Shown here in pieces: positions 31,976 to 40,594 of a stretch of DNA of 64,000 nucleotides. The notes under the pieces were generated by a model that saw nothing but the letters and a program-made list of their open reading frames with translations, was not told the DNA's origin and made no database searches. Both the position numbers and the translations under genes were made by a program. Position 1 is the stretch's first letter, and each line of letters begins with the position of its first letter. Source of the stretch: Streptomyces uncialis (GTDB lineage: Bacteria > Actinomycetota > Actinomycetes > Streptomycetales > Streptomycetaceae); NCBI RefSeq assembly GCF_036250755.1, contig NZ_CP109583.1, positions 4,278,001 through 4,342,000 on the forward strand. The letters are read 5' to 3'.

Positions 31976-33082
31976 TCACTCGCAGTTGTCGCGTAGAACG
32001 TATTGCACGCTGCTGATCTCTCGTCTCGCCCGGGGCGAGAGCTGGTTGCCGTCGAGGAGAAGTCCGGCCTGTCCTCGGAGTCGTGCTGCCAGGTCGGGGG
32101 CGGCGAGTGGAAGCCACCGGTACGCCATGAGCAGCGCCCAGAGGCTGTGGACATAGAGCTCGACGTAACCAGGCGCGGGATGCAGGTTGTCCACCAGCCG
32201 CCGAAGCAGCGCCACTGGTTCGAAGCTGGTTGACCTCCGATCGGTCATGAACCCGTCGTTGGGCTGAGGGTGGTCCCAGACACCGAGCCAGTACGCCCAG
32301 TAGTTCAGATTCGCCGTCTCAGCCACATCGTCATCGGCCATCGACCGATCGATGAAGCGCAGCAGTGGCTCAGGATCTCCAAGACGAGCCAGTCCTACCG
32401 CAGTCGAGCGCGCCTCCGTCCAATGCGAGTTCCAGCCTCGGCCCCCTGGAGCATCACGACGGATGTGGAGCGCTTGGGCGGTCCGCAGGGTCGCACCCTG
32501 GGTTCGGTCGTACGAGGACAGGTACAGGGCCTGCCTGTGCAACAGGACGCCTTGTTCGGAGGTCCTGTCGGCTGATTCCGCTGCGGAGCGGAGGTGCTCG
32601 AAGAACGCGGAACGTTCTTGTTGCGGCAGGAGCGGCGCTTTGGCCACTGCGCCTCGCCGCTGGGGTGCGGGCCGGTCCGCGAGGGAAGGCGGCGTGGTCC
32701 CGTTGACCGCCCAACCGATCATGTGCGCCGTGTCGCGGTTGTGCACCCACTCGGCAAGCGGGTGCATGCGGTTCTCACGGTCCTGCGCGAGGGCGATGCC
32801 GATGATCCTGTCCGCGTCCATCGCGGCATCGATCAACGCCACCACGGCCTTGTCGGCACCGAGCGCAGGCAGGTGTCTGCGAAGGCCCAGAAGCGCGCTC
32901 ACCTTCATGTTGGCCATGGGGCGTCGACCTGACTCCCAGCCCTGCACCGTGGCCAGATCGACGCCCAGCAACTGGGCGAAGCCGACCTGGGTCGCCGGGA
33001 TCGACTCCCGGGCGATACGAAGGACGAATCCCGTGACAGCCCCGCTCGACGTTCGACACCTGCCCAGTGCGCTGTCGCTCAT
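31976..33082 (-). CDS. XRE-like regulator of the HD-hydrolase operon
   Basis: 368 aa. N-terminal helix-turn-helix of the antitoxin/NadS type (FAQLLGVDLATVQGWESGRRPMANMKVSALLGLRRHL) at about 30-75. The remaining 290 residues are helical with Trp/Leu-rich motifs (LLRFIDRSMADDDVAETANLNYWAYWLGVWDHPQPNDGF and WALLMAYRWLPLAAPDLAARLRGQ) and no named domain. Upstream partner of the HD hydrolase and divergent from a HATPase gene; a regulatory role over both is inferred. Confidence 0.78.
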   Translation of the reverse strand: MSDSALGRCRTSSGAVTGFVLRIARESIPATQVGFAQLLGVDLATVQGWESGRRPMANMKVSALLGLRRHLPALGADKAVVALIDAAMDADRIIGIALAQDRENRMHPLAEWVHNRDTAHMIGWAVNGTTPPSLADRPAPQRRGAVAKAPLLPQQERSAFFEHLRSAAESADRTSEQGVLLHRQALYLSSYDRTQGATLRTAQALHIRRDAPGGRGWNSHWTEARSTAVGLARLGDPEPLLRFIDRSMADDDVAETANLNYWAYWLGVWDHPQPNDGFMTDRRSTSFEPVALLRRLVDNLHPAPGYVELYVHSLWALLMAYRWLPLAAPDLAARLRGQAGLLLDGNQLSPRARREISSVQYVLRDNCE

Positions 33083-33219
33083 GACGCTCCTCGGGTGCAG
33101 CCAGTCACCGAATACGTACCCGTAGTCAGTTTTAACTTACGCGGCCCCGCCATAGGTTCCATCCCACCGAGGTCAACACTCCCTCGATGAGGTCATGTTG
33201 ACTGGACAAAGGAACCCCT

Positions 33220-33648
33220 ATGCGCACAGCAGCTTTCCGCACCATGGCAATTGGCGCTTCCAGCTACAGCAGAACCATGACGTGCGAGCCATCCGCTCCT
33301 GGCGAGGCTCGACGCCTTGTCGCGGCTGCCATGGAGACCTGGGGCCTGAGGGATCTGAGCTGCGACGCGCAGCAGATCGTCAGTGAGCTCGTCGCGAATG
33401 TCGTCGCTCACACCGACTGTTCGACGCTTCACCTTGAGGTCCGACGTGGAGAGTCCGGCGGGGTACGCATCGAAGTGGGCGACCGATCACGTACCGCCCC
33501 CGAGCCACAGCAGCCCGGGACCTGCTCGGAGTCCGGACGTGGCCTCCTCATGATCGAGGCATTGAGTTTCCGCTGGGGCTGTGACCGGAGCCGCAGGGGC
33601 AAGGTCGTCTGGGCAGAGCTCAAGCCCACTGAGAAGCAGCCGACATGA
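33220..33648 (+). CDS. HATPase (anti-sigma-factor-type) protein
   Basis: 142 aa. Single GHKL ATPase domain as in RsbW/SpoIIAB: N-box SELVANVVAHT, G1 box IEVGDRS, G2 box SGRGLLMIEALSFRWG. Stand-alone HATPases of this size are very common in Streptomyces, usually beside XRE or DUF397 genes. AAGGAAC precedes the ATG. A small basic protein overlaps its end (ATGA). Confidence 0.88.
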   Translation: MRTAAFRTMAIGASSYSRTMTCEPSAPGEARRLVAAAMETWGLRDLSCDAQQIVSELVANVVAHTDCSTLHLEVRRGESGGVRIEVGDRSRTAPEPQQPGTCSESGRGLLMIEALSFRWGCDRSRRGKVVWAELKPTEKQPT

Positions 33649-33926
33649 GGTGGCACACCGGGCCCCGCCGGTTCCCCTCCGTAGCGGGGCGACAGTGCCG
33701 ACTCCACGGGCGGCCACGGTCGAACCACGAGCGCAACCAGTGCGCCCTCCTCTGCGGCCGCCACCCTCCCCCGTACCGCGAACGCATCGCGGCACTCGCC
33801 TGGCAGGTCGAAGAGCTCTGGGCCCGCCACGTCGCGCAGCGGGAGCTGTACCGCCGCCTCGATCGCCTACGCGTCCGGCATCCGCCCCGCGATACGTCCG
33901 GCCGGGACAGCGCGGACTTCACGTGA
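33645..33926 (+). CDS. Small basic protein coupled to the HATPase
   Basis: 93 aa; ATG at 33645 overlaps the HATPase stop. Arg/His-rich with two cysteines in RQCRLHGRPRSNHERNQCALLCGRHPPPYRERIAALAWQVEELWARHVAQRELYRRL. The Cys/His spacing could bind zinc, and the second half is a long amphipathic helix. Opposite-strand frames also cross this area, so it is less certain than its neighbours. Function unknown. Confidence 0.5.
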   Translation: MRWHTGPRRFPSVAGRQCRLHGRPRSNHERNQCALLCGRHPPPYRERIAALAWQVEELWARHVAQRELYRRLDRLRVRHPPRDTSGRDSADFT

Positions 33927-33949
33927 GGCAGATGGCGACGCCGAGGGAG

Positions 33950-34429
33950 TCAGGGACGGGCCGCCAGGGTGGTCAGGGCCTTGTCCGTGAGGCGGTGGAC
34001 GGTCCATTCGTCCTGGGGGGCCGCGCCCAGGGAGCGGTAGAAGTCGATCGACGGCTTGTTCCAGTCGAGGACGGACCATTCGAGGCGTTCGTAGCCCCGG
34101 TCCACACAGATCCGGGCCAGCTCCGTCAGCAGGGCCTTTCCGTGTCCGCCGCCGCGCCGCTCGGGCCGTACGTACAGGTCCTCCAGATAGATGCCGTGCA
34201 CCCCGCGCCATGTGGAGAAGTTGAGGAACCACAGGGCGAAGCCGATGACCTCACCCGTCTCCGCGTCCTCCGCTACATGCGCGAACGCCGCCGGGTGGTC
34301 GCCGAACAGCGCCGTGCGAAGCTGCTCCTCGGTCGCCCGCACCTCGTGCAGGGCCTTCTCGTATTCGGCCAGCTCACGGACCATGGCGTGGATGACGGGG
34401 ACGTCGTCGGGGACGGCAGTACGGATCAT
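33950..34429 (-). CDS. GNAT N-acetyltransferase (diamine/thialysine acetyltransferase-like)
   Basis: 159 aa. Typical of the SSAT-like branch: MIRTAVPDDVPVIHAMVRELAEYEKALHEV at the start, IGFALWFLNFSTWRGVHGIYLEDLYVRPERRGGGHGKALL containing the acetyl-CoA loop (RGGGHGKA), and a VLDWNKPSIDFYRSLGA ending. Transfers acetyl groups to small polyamines or thialysine-like amines; the exact substrate is unknown. It stands alone, followed upstream by an APH-like gene on the same strand. Confidence 0.88.
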   Translation of the reverse strand: MIRTAVPDDVPVIHAMVRELAEYEKALHEVRATEEQLRTALFGDHPAAFAHVAEDAETGEVIGFALWFLNFSTWRGVHGIYLEDLYVRPERRGGGHGKALLTELARICVDRGYERLEWSVLDWNKPSIDFYRSLGAAPQDEWTVHRLTDKALTTLAARP

Positions 34430-34476
34430 GGCGGAAGGAAACCATCCGGACGTCGCGAGGTCCAGTGGTCGGCGTG

Positions 34477-35421
34477 CTACCCCGTCCGGTGCGTGGTCAG
34501 CAGCTCCGCGATCCTCAGTTGGGTGGCCTGGAGGGGCTCACCGTCCTCGATGTCCCACAGCGAGTTCTGGAGCACCCGTCCCAGCGTCCAGCGGGCCGCC
34601 CGTCGCCGGTCCAGGCCCAGGCGCTCGGTCATCAGGTCGAAGCGCCACAGCACCTCGCCGTCCTCGTAGCGGTTGACGAGCGCGGGCATGAGGTCGAAGC
34701 CCGGGTCACCGACCAGGGGGTTCGGGTCGATGGCGAGCCAGGGTTCGCGTACGGCGCCGAGGACGTTGTCGAAGTGCAGGTCCCAGTGCAGCAGCCGGTC
34801 CCCCGGCTCGGGCAGCACCTCCCGTACCGCGTCACCGCAGACGGACAGCGCGGGGCGGGCCGACGGGTCGCCGATCTGTGGGAGCGCGCCCGGGAGCGCG
34901 TCGAGCATGTCCGCCGCGATGTCCGCGAGGTGGCGGACCCCGGGCGGTCCGGGGACGGAAGTGAGGCGGGCCAGCAGGTCCGCGATGACGCCCACCGCCT
35001 CCCGGGAGTCCTCGACCGCCGACAGCGGACGGCTCTCGTCGGCGCGTTCGAGGAGCTGGGTCGTGGTCGGCTCGTCGTAGGCGAGCAGCCGGACGATCCC
35101 CCGGCCGTCCCAGGCCCGCAGGCCCTCGCCCTGGTGCTCGCTCTCGTCGTCCGCGACCTGCATCTTCAGCACGGCGGACGAGCCGTCCGCGCGGGCCACC
35201 GGCAGGACGAGCGAGGCCATGCCGTGCATCGCGGGCCCGGTGATGGTGAGCTCCCAGCGCGCCAGGTGGTCCGCCGCCCGTGCGGGCAGCCCGTCGATGA
35301 ACGCGCGTCCCGCCTCCCGCTTGTACTTGTGCTGGTTCGCGACCAGTTCCGCCGGGATCTCGAAGCCGGTCCCCCGCGCCTGCGCCGTCGTCCCCTGTTG
35401 CGTCCTCCGTTGCGCGCTCAT
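34477..35421 (-). CDS. Aminoglycoside/hydroxyurea phosphotransferase-like kinase (APH(6) type)
   Basis: 314 aa. It belongs to the streptomycin 6-kinase/hydroxyurea kinase family: SLVLPVARADGSSAVLKMQVADDESEHQGEGLRAWDGRGIVRLLAYD early, catalytic D214 in LLHWDLHFDNV, and metal-binding D232 in AIDPNPLVGDPGFDLMPAL. A Streptomyces enzyme of this type may inactivate streptomycin-like compounds or act on an endogenous metabolite. No biosynthetic genes are adjacent. Confidence 0.88.
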   Translation of the reverse strand: MSAQRRTQQGTTAQARGTGFEIPAELVANQHKYKREAGRAFIDGLPARAADHLARWELTITGPAMHGMASLVLPVARADGSSAVLKMQVADDESEHQGEGLRAWDGRGIVRLLAYDEPTTTQLLERADESRPLSAVEDSREAVGVIADLLARLTSVPGPPGVRHLADIAADMLDALPGALPQIGDPSARPALSVCGDAVREVLPEPGDRLLHWDLHFDNVLGAVREPWLAIDPNPLVGDPGFDLMPALVNRYEDGEVLWRFDLMTERLGLDRRRAARWTLGRVLQNSLWDIEDGEPLQATQLRIAELLTTHRTG

Positions 35422-35534
35422 CCCGCCGAGCGTAGGAGAAGAAGCGGGCGACCCGCCTCCGGATATCCGCGCGCCCTGCGCGTACGCTCGCGATCGGCGG
35501 CAGCGGTGCGGGCGGCAGCGGGAGGAACGGGCGC

Positions 35535-36926
35535 ATGGGCACGGTCAACGGCGGCATCTCGTACTGGTTCACCGAGGACGGCCTCCCGGCGCCCCGCGAA
35601 CCCCTGCCCGGTGACACGAGCGCCGATGTGGTGATCGTCGGCGGCGGCTACACCGGCCTGTGGACGGCGTACTACCTCAAGCGGGCCGACCCCGAACTGC
35701 GCATCACCGTCCTGGAACAGCGGTTCTGCGGATACGGCGCCTCCGGCCGCAACGGCGGCTGGCTGTACAACGGCATCGCGGGCCGCGACCGGTACGCGCG
35801 GCTGCACGGACACGAGTCAGCGGTACGGCTCCAGAAGGCGATGAACGGCACGGTCGCCGAGGTGATCCGGGTCGCCGCCGAGGAGAAGTGGTCGGCGGAC
35901 CTCCACCAGGGCGGTGTGCTGGAGGTGGCCCTCACCCCGGCGCAGCTGGTGCGGCTGCGCGCGTTCCACGAGGCGGAACGCGCGTACGGGGAGGACGAGC
36001 GTCTGCTGCTGGGTGCCCGCGAGACCGCCGAACGGATCAGGATCGCCGGCGCCGTGGGCTCCTCCTGGACCCCGCACGGGGCACGGCTGCACCCGGTGAA
36101 GCTGGTCAAGGCGCTGGCGGCGAGCGTCGAGGCGCTGGGTGTCACCGTCCATGAGTCGACGCCCGTCACGGAGATCCGCCCGGGGCACGCGGTCACCCCG
36201 TACGGCACGGTCCGCGCCCCGTACGTGCTGCGCTGCACGGAAGGGTTCACCGCGTCGCTCAAGGGCCAGCGCCGCACCTGGCTGCCGATGAACTCCTCGA
36301 TGATCACCACCGAGCCGCTGACCGAGGAGCAGTGGGAGTCCGTCGGCTGGGCGGGCCGCGAGGCGCTCGGGGACATGGCCCACGCGTACATGTACGCGCA
36401 GCGCACGGCGGACGGGCGGATCGCGCTGGGCGGCCGGGGCGTCCCGTACCGCTTCGGCAGCCGCACCGACAACGACGGCGGTACCCAGCGGGCCACGGCC
36501 CGGGAACTGCGGGCGGTGCTCACCCGGTTCTTCCCGCAGCTCGCGGGGGTGGGGATCGCCCACGCCTGGTCCGGGGTGCTGGGGGTGCCGCGTGACTGGT
36601 GCGCCACGGTGACGCTGGACCGGGCGACCGGGCTCGGCTGGGCGGGCGGCTATGTCGGCTCGGGGGTCGCCACGGCGAACCTCGCGGGGCGGACGCTGCG
36701 GGATCTGGTCCGGCACGACGCGGGGCGTTCCGGGGCGGGTGAGCTCGCCGCGTTGCCGTGGGTGAACCACCGGGTCCGCAAGTGGGAGCCGGAGCCGCTG
36801 CGCTGGCTCGGGGTGCAGGGGATGTACGCGACGTATCGCGAGGCGGACCGGCGTGAGCGGGTCGGTCGGGGCGCCGCGTCGTCGCGCTTGGCGCGGGTCG
36901 CGGACCGCGTTGCGGGACGCGGCTGA
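35535..36926 (+). CDS. FAD-dependent oxidoreductase (DAO family)
   Basis: 463 aa. Dinucleotide-binding motif VVIVGGGYTGLWTAYYL (GGGYTG at 36-41) with the ribose-binding Glu in ITVLEQRFCGYGASGRNGGW; SGRNGGW is the hallmark of the glycine/gamma-glutamylputrescine oxidase branch. A C-terminal FAD box (GWAGGYVGSGVATANLAGRTL) is present. Likely oxidises a secondary or primary amine. GGAGG precedes the ATG at 35535. Element copy C starts just after its stop. Confidence 0.88.
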   Translation: MGTVNGGISYWFTEDGLPAPREPLPGDTSADVVIVGGGYTGLWTAYYLKRADPELRITVLEQRFCGYGASGRNGGWLYNGIAGRDRYARLHGHESAVRLQKAMNGTVAEVIRVAAEEKWSADLHQGGVLEVALTPAQLVRLRAFHEAERAYGEDERLLLGARETAERIRIAGAVGSSWTPHGARLHPVKLVKALAASVEALGVTVHESTPVTEIRPGHAVTPYGTVRAPYVLRCTEGFTASLKGQRRTWLPMNSSMITTEPLTEEQWESVGWAGREALGDMAHAYMYAQRTADGRIALGGRGVPYRFGSRTDNDGGTQRATARELRAVLTRFFPQLAGVGIAHAWSGVLGVPRDWCATVTLDRATGLGWAGGYVGSGVATANLAGRTLRDLVRHDAGRSGAGELAALPWVNHRVRKWEPEPLRWLGVQGMYATYREADRRERVGRGAASSRLARVADRVAGRG

Positions 36927-36951
36927 TCCCTCTCCGGGCCGCCTCCGCGTT

Positions 36952-37411
36952 ACGCCTTCGCTTGCGCTTCCGAGGTCTGTCCGGCTGGACGTAGTTGTTC
37001 CCCTGCTGGTCGTTCGTGGGTGCGCAGTTCCCCGCGCCCCTGGGTGCTGCCCCCTCGCGGTCGCTCTTCGGGTGCGGGCCGGTCCTCGTCTTCGCGCAGT
37101 TCCCCGCGCCCCTTTGGGGGCGCCTCAGCCCCTTGCTGTTGTTGTTCACCATCCTCCTCGCGGACTCGCGCTGCTGCGGGAGGGGGTGGGCGGGAATCTC
37201 TGCCCGCAGACTCCGATGCTCTTCAGTAGGACCACTGGACGTCGTACCGAGCGTGTCGGATCGAGGACGGAGAATCCCGACCGGCACCGACCCGAAGAAC
37301 CGACCGGACGCGCCCCAAAGGGGCGCGGGGAACTGCGCAAACCCACCGAGCGACGGCACAGGAACGAAGTCCGCCCCGCCGGACAGACCTGGGAAGCGCA
37401 AGCGAAGGCGA
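36952..37411. repeat. Composite inverted-repeat element, copy C
   Basis: Core in minus orientation at about 37171-37283 (GATCCGACACG subtype). Left arm: CGCAGTTCCCCGCGCCCCT near 37022 and 37097. Right arm: GGGGCGCGGGGAACTGCGC near 37319, then the reversed unit GGAAGCGCAAGCGAAGGCG running to 37411. The element ends exactly at the stop codon of the endonuclease-TerD fusion gene and sits between convergent genes. Confidence 0.85.
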
Positions 37412-39727
37412 CTACTGGACGTCGATACCGAAGTCCCCCACCAACTCGCCGAGGCCGCCCCCGTACCCCTTGCCGCCGACCACGAAGGTCCAGTCGCCGC
37501 CCGCGCGGCGGCGGAACGACCCGAGTACCAGCGCGCTCTCCCCCGCACGGCCGTCGGACACCTCCAGCCGGTCGAGCTCGGTGCCGTCGGCCGCGCGCAG
37601 CCGTATCCCCGCGCCGGTGAAGCCCGCGAGGTCGGCGTCCGGATTGACCGCCGGGTCGACGGCCGCGACGAGCACGATCCGGTCGGCCCGGTCCGGCACC
37701 GCGTCGAACGCGACCCGCACCGCCGCCCGGTCCCCCGCGAAGTCCCCGAGCATCCGGACCGAGCCGTCCGGGGTGCGCGGATTGTTGAAGAAGACGAACC
37801 AGTCGTCCGCGAGGACCCGCCCGCCCTGGCACACCAGCGCGCACACGTCGAGGGCGACCGCCCCGGACCAGGACATCCCGAGGACGTTGAAGTCCCCGTG
37901 ATCGCCGGGGTCCCCGTCGTCCTCCCCGTGGGTGCGGTCGGCGGGCCGGCCGTGCCCCGCCGCAGGGCCGTCGGGCCCGGTCGGCATGACCAGCGTGGGC
38001 GCCGTGGACGAGAACCCCGCCGAACCACCTGAACCACCTGAACCAGCGAAATCCGGCCCCGCACCGCCCCCCGAGCCACCGGAGGACCGCCCGCCGCCGG
38101 AAGGCCCGCCGCCGGACGACCGGGCCCCACCGGAGGACCGGCCGCCCCCGGACGACCCGCCCCGGGGACCCCCGTCCCCGAGGCGCCCCCGCAACCCGTG
38201 CTGATGGAGCAGCTCCACCAGCTCGGGCCCGGACACCAGGGTCAGCGGCTTGCCGTTCGCGAAGGTGTAGGAACCGGGGCCGAAGCCGGACGTGGTGACG
38301 AGGACGCCCTTGTTGGCGCCCGCGTCCTGCACGGTCCCGTACAGATCGCGGACCGCGCTCGGCGGGACGGTGTTGCGGTACCGCTTGACCTGGACGACGA
38401 TCTTGCCGCCGCTGATCGGGTCCGGGTCGACCGCGTCGACGTCGACCCCGCCGTCACCCGACCGCTGGGTGGTGACCGCCTGCATGCCCCGGGCCCGGAA
38501 CAGCTCCGCGACCAGCACCTCGAACGCCAGCGGGTCCATCTCCAGCAGATCCGGCTCGGTACCGTCCCCGTGGCTGACCACCCCCGCGCCGACCTGCTCC
38601 GGCAGCCGCGCCGGACGGACCGCGACCCGCTGGTCGGGCTTGGCCGACAGCGAGCCGCCGAGCCCGTCCGTGAGGCAGTCCGCCGCGTTCACGGTCTCCA
38701 GCCGCAGCCCGTCGAACGCGCCGCGCTCCGCCAGCACCGACGCCACGAACAGCTCCGTGCGGCGGCCCGTCGCCGGGTCGAAGTCGTCCACGAAGCCGTT
38801 CAGCGCGACGGACGACAGCACCCCGAACTCGTCGGCCGCGAACACGTCCCGCAGGGCGAGCAGCACGCTCTGCGCGAGCACGTCCCGGTAGACGGCCCGC
38901 CGCTGGGTCTGCGGCCGGGCCGTCTCCTTCAGCTGGTCGGCGCTGACCACGTACCGTACGGACCTGGCCTCGGGGACCACGTCGGCCGCGGGCAGCTGCC
39001 AGTTGAGGACGAACTGCCGGGCGGCCGGGTCGAACGCGGCGCTGACCTGGCGGGGGAAGCCCTCCGGCCAGACCGAGTTGGCGTACAGGGCGGCGGAGAA
39101 GTACTCGATGACCGTCTCCGGTTCGGCGCCGCGCAGACTGGACGTCATCTCCTGGATGTTCGCGTTGTGCGCGCGGACCTCGGCGTTCCGTCCGGCGGCC
39201 CAGGTCTCGTAGCGGTGCCGGTAGTCCGCGAGTTCCCGCAGGCGCCGCTCCTCCGCGAGCCGGGCCGTGTCCCAGTCCCGGCGGTAGCGGTCCTCGGCGT
39301 CCCGCTGGGCCCGCGCCCGCGCGCCGGCCGTCCAGCCGCCGCCCTGGGTGACGTACGCCCTCGGGTCGGGCATCGGCACGGGCGCCGCGAGCGGACCGGG
39401 CTCGAACGGGGCCACCGACTCCTCCCGCCGCAGCGCCGCCACCCGGAACGCGGGCGCCCGGCAGCCCGCGACCAGCAGCCCGCTCAGTTCCGCGACCCGT
39501 GCCTCGATCTCCTCGGTGCGCCCCCGGGCGTCCGCCTCCCGCCGCGCGCGGTACGCGGCCTGCTGCTCCCGGTGCATCCGGGCCAGGTCCCGCTCCCGGG
39601 CCCGCTGATCGCGCTCGTACTCCCGCCGCTCGCGGGCCTGCCGGCGCAGCCCCTCCTCGTACTGCCGCTGCTGCTGCCGCTGGGCCTCGGCCCACGTCCC
39701 GATCAGCCCGCCCGAACCCCGCCCCAC
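37412..39727 (-). CDS. Mrr-type restriction endonuclease fused to a TerD domain
   Basis: 771 aa. Order: Arg/Glu/Gln-rich coiled coil (about 10-110), a Trp/Arg-rich helical region and a middle domain of unknown type (about 190-400), then an Mrr_cat endonuclease domain (about 415-510): MDPLAFEVLVAELFRARGMQ, GDGGVDVDAV with the catalytic Asp near 430 and QVKRY near 446 (the D-QxK form of the PD-D/ExK site). A Gly/Ser linker of about 70 residues follows, and finally a TerD domain (about 605-771) with FFNNPRTPDGS. Mrr enzymes cut methylated DNA; Ter proteins act in stress and phage response. Reports of Ter domains linked to DNA-processing enzymes exist (Anantharaman, Iyer and Aravind), so a defence role is inferred. 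Confidence 0.88.
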   Translation of the reverse strand: MGRGSGGLIGTWAEAQRQQQRQYEEGLRRQARERREYERDQRARERDLARMHREQQAAYRARREADARGRTEEIEARVAELSGLLVAGCRAPAFRVAALRREESVAPFEPGPLAAPVPMPDPRAYVTQGGGWTAGARARAQRDAEDRYRRDWDTARLAEERRLRELADYRHRYETWAAGRNAEVRAHNANIQEMTSSLRGAEPETVIEYFSAALYANSVWPEGFPRQVSAAFDPAARQFVLNWQLPAADVVPEARSVRYVVSADQLKETARPQTQRRAVYRDVLAQSVLLALRDVFAADEFGVLSSVALNGFVDDFDPATGRRTELFVASVLAERGAFDGLRLETVNAADCLTDGLGGSLSAKPDQRVAVRPARLPEQVGAGVVSHGDGTEPDLLEMDPLAFEVLVAELFRARGMQAVTTQRSGDGGVDVDAVDPDPISGGKIVVQVKRYRNTVPPSAVRDLYGTVQDAGANKGVLVTTSGFGPGSYTFANGKPLTLVSGPELVELLHQHGLRGRLGDGGPRGGSSGGGRSSGGARSSGGGPSGGGRSSGGSGGGAGPDFAGSGGSGGSAGFSSTAPTLVMPTGPDGPAAGHGRPADRTHGEDDGDPGDHGDFNVLGMSWSGAVALDVCALVCQGGRVLADDWFVFFNNPRTPDGSVRMLGDFAGDRAAVRVAFDAVPDRADRIVLVAAVDPAVNPDADLAGFTGAGIRLRAADGTELDRLEVSDGRAGESALVLGSFRRRAGGDWTFVVGGKGYGGGLGELVGDFGIDVQ

Positions 39728-39833
39728 CGAGCCCGCCCCTTACGTCTGCCGCTGTCCTGTTCCGCCCCTGCCTCCCAGTGTCTCCAATGGCCGCGTGATC
39801 CGACAGCTCTTCACCTGAACCGATGTGCGAACC

Positions 39834-40319
39834 TCAGAGCGTTCCGTCCGGTTTGTGGCTCACCGTCAACACGCACCAGACGGTTCCCCCGTCCGTGTGA
39901 ACGCCCCATTCCTGGGCCAGCGCCTCGACCAGGATCAGCCCCCGGCCCCGCTCGGCGAGCCGGTCGTCCGGGGCGAAGGGGGCCGGGTGCGGGAAGGCGG
40001 CCCGGGGGCCGGGGCACCCGGCCGCGACCGGACGTCCGGCCGGGACGCGGCGGGGCCGGGGCACCGGCATCGGGCCGGTGCGGACCTCCACCTTGACGGT
40101 CTCGGCGGTGCGGCTCAGATGTATGCGGACCTCGTCGCCCCAGCCGTGCTGGAACGCGTTCGTGACCAGCTCGGTGACCACGAGCTGCGCCGATTCCACC
40201 AGGTCCGCCAGTCCCCAGTGCCTCAGCTGCGCACGAACGATCCTGCGCATCTGCCGCGGGCGGGCGCGGTCCCGTTCGGTCAGCGGACCGCCGGGGTGCG
40301 AGGTCCTCAGATAGCTCAC
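39834..40319 (-). CDS. HATPase (RsbW-type) regulatory protein
   Basis: 161 aa from the GTG at 40319, set by GGAGGGGGG; the longer frame is unsupported. N-box VTELVTNAFQHG, G1-like ILVEALAQEWG and RGRGLI elements are present. A Pro/Arg-rich insert (GPMPVPRPRRVPAGRPVAAGCPGPRAAFPHPAPF) lies between the two ATP motifs. Divergent from the XRE/TPR regulator gene, an arrangement seen often in Streptomyces. Confidence 0.82.
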   Translation of the reverse strand: MSYLRTSHPGGPLTERDRARPRQMRRIVRAQLRHWGLADLVESAQLVVTELVTNAFQHGWGDEVRIHLSRTAETVKVEVRTGPMPVPRPRRVPAGRPVAAGCPGPRAAFPHPAPFAPDDRLAERGRGLILVEALAQEWGVHTDGGTVWCVLTVSHKPDGTL

Positions 40320-40423
40320 GGCGAATCCCCCCTCCGCCACTGTCCCCGTCGTACCGCCGTCACCGCGGCCGACCGTTTCGGTACCTCTCACCCTGTCTCC
40401 ATGGGGCCGGGATCGTCCGGATG

Positions 40424-40490
40424 CCGTTCTGCATCGTTTGCCGTTCCGCATCGCTCGATGTAGTTCGATGTCGTTCGATCGTCTTCAATG
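40424..40490. promoter_or_regulatory. Phased direct-repeat array in a divergent promoter
   Basis: TCGATG at 40455 and 40465, TCGATC at 40475 and TCAATG at 40485 lie exactly 10 bp apart. Just before them CCGTTCTGCATCG (40424) and CCGTTCCGCATCG (40441) are repeated 17 bp apart. The array lies between the divergent HATPase and XRE/TPR genes, about 100 bp from either start, and is AT-rich for this genome. Regular helical phasing suggests cooperative binding of a regulator on one DNA face. Confidence 0.6.
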
Positions 40491-40594
40491 TCCGTGCAAG
40501 AGGTAACCGCGCGGGGCCTGTTCACGGGTACCGTTGGGGACCAGTGGGACCGTGAACACCGTGAACACCCAGGACGTCGTGGGGAGTTGAGGTC

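Noticed and set aside
37412-37620. Continuation of the Mrr-TerD gene into element copy C
   Set aside because: The stop codon lies at the element edge; the TerD domain ends normally (LGELVGDFGIDVQ), so no fusion with element sequence occurs.
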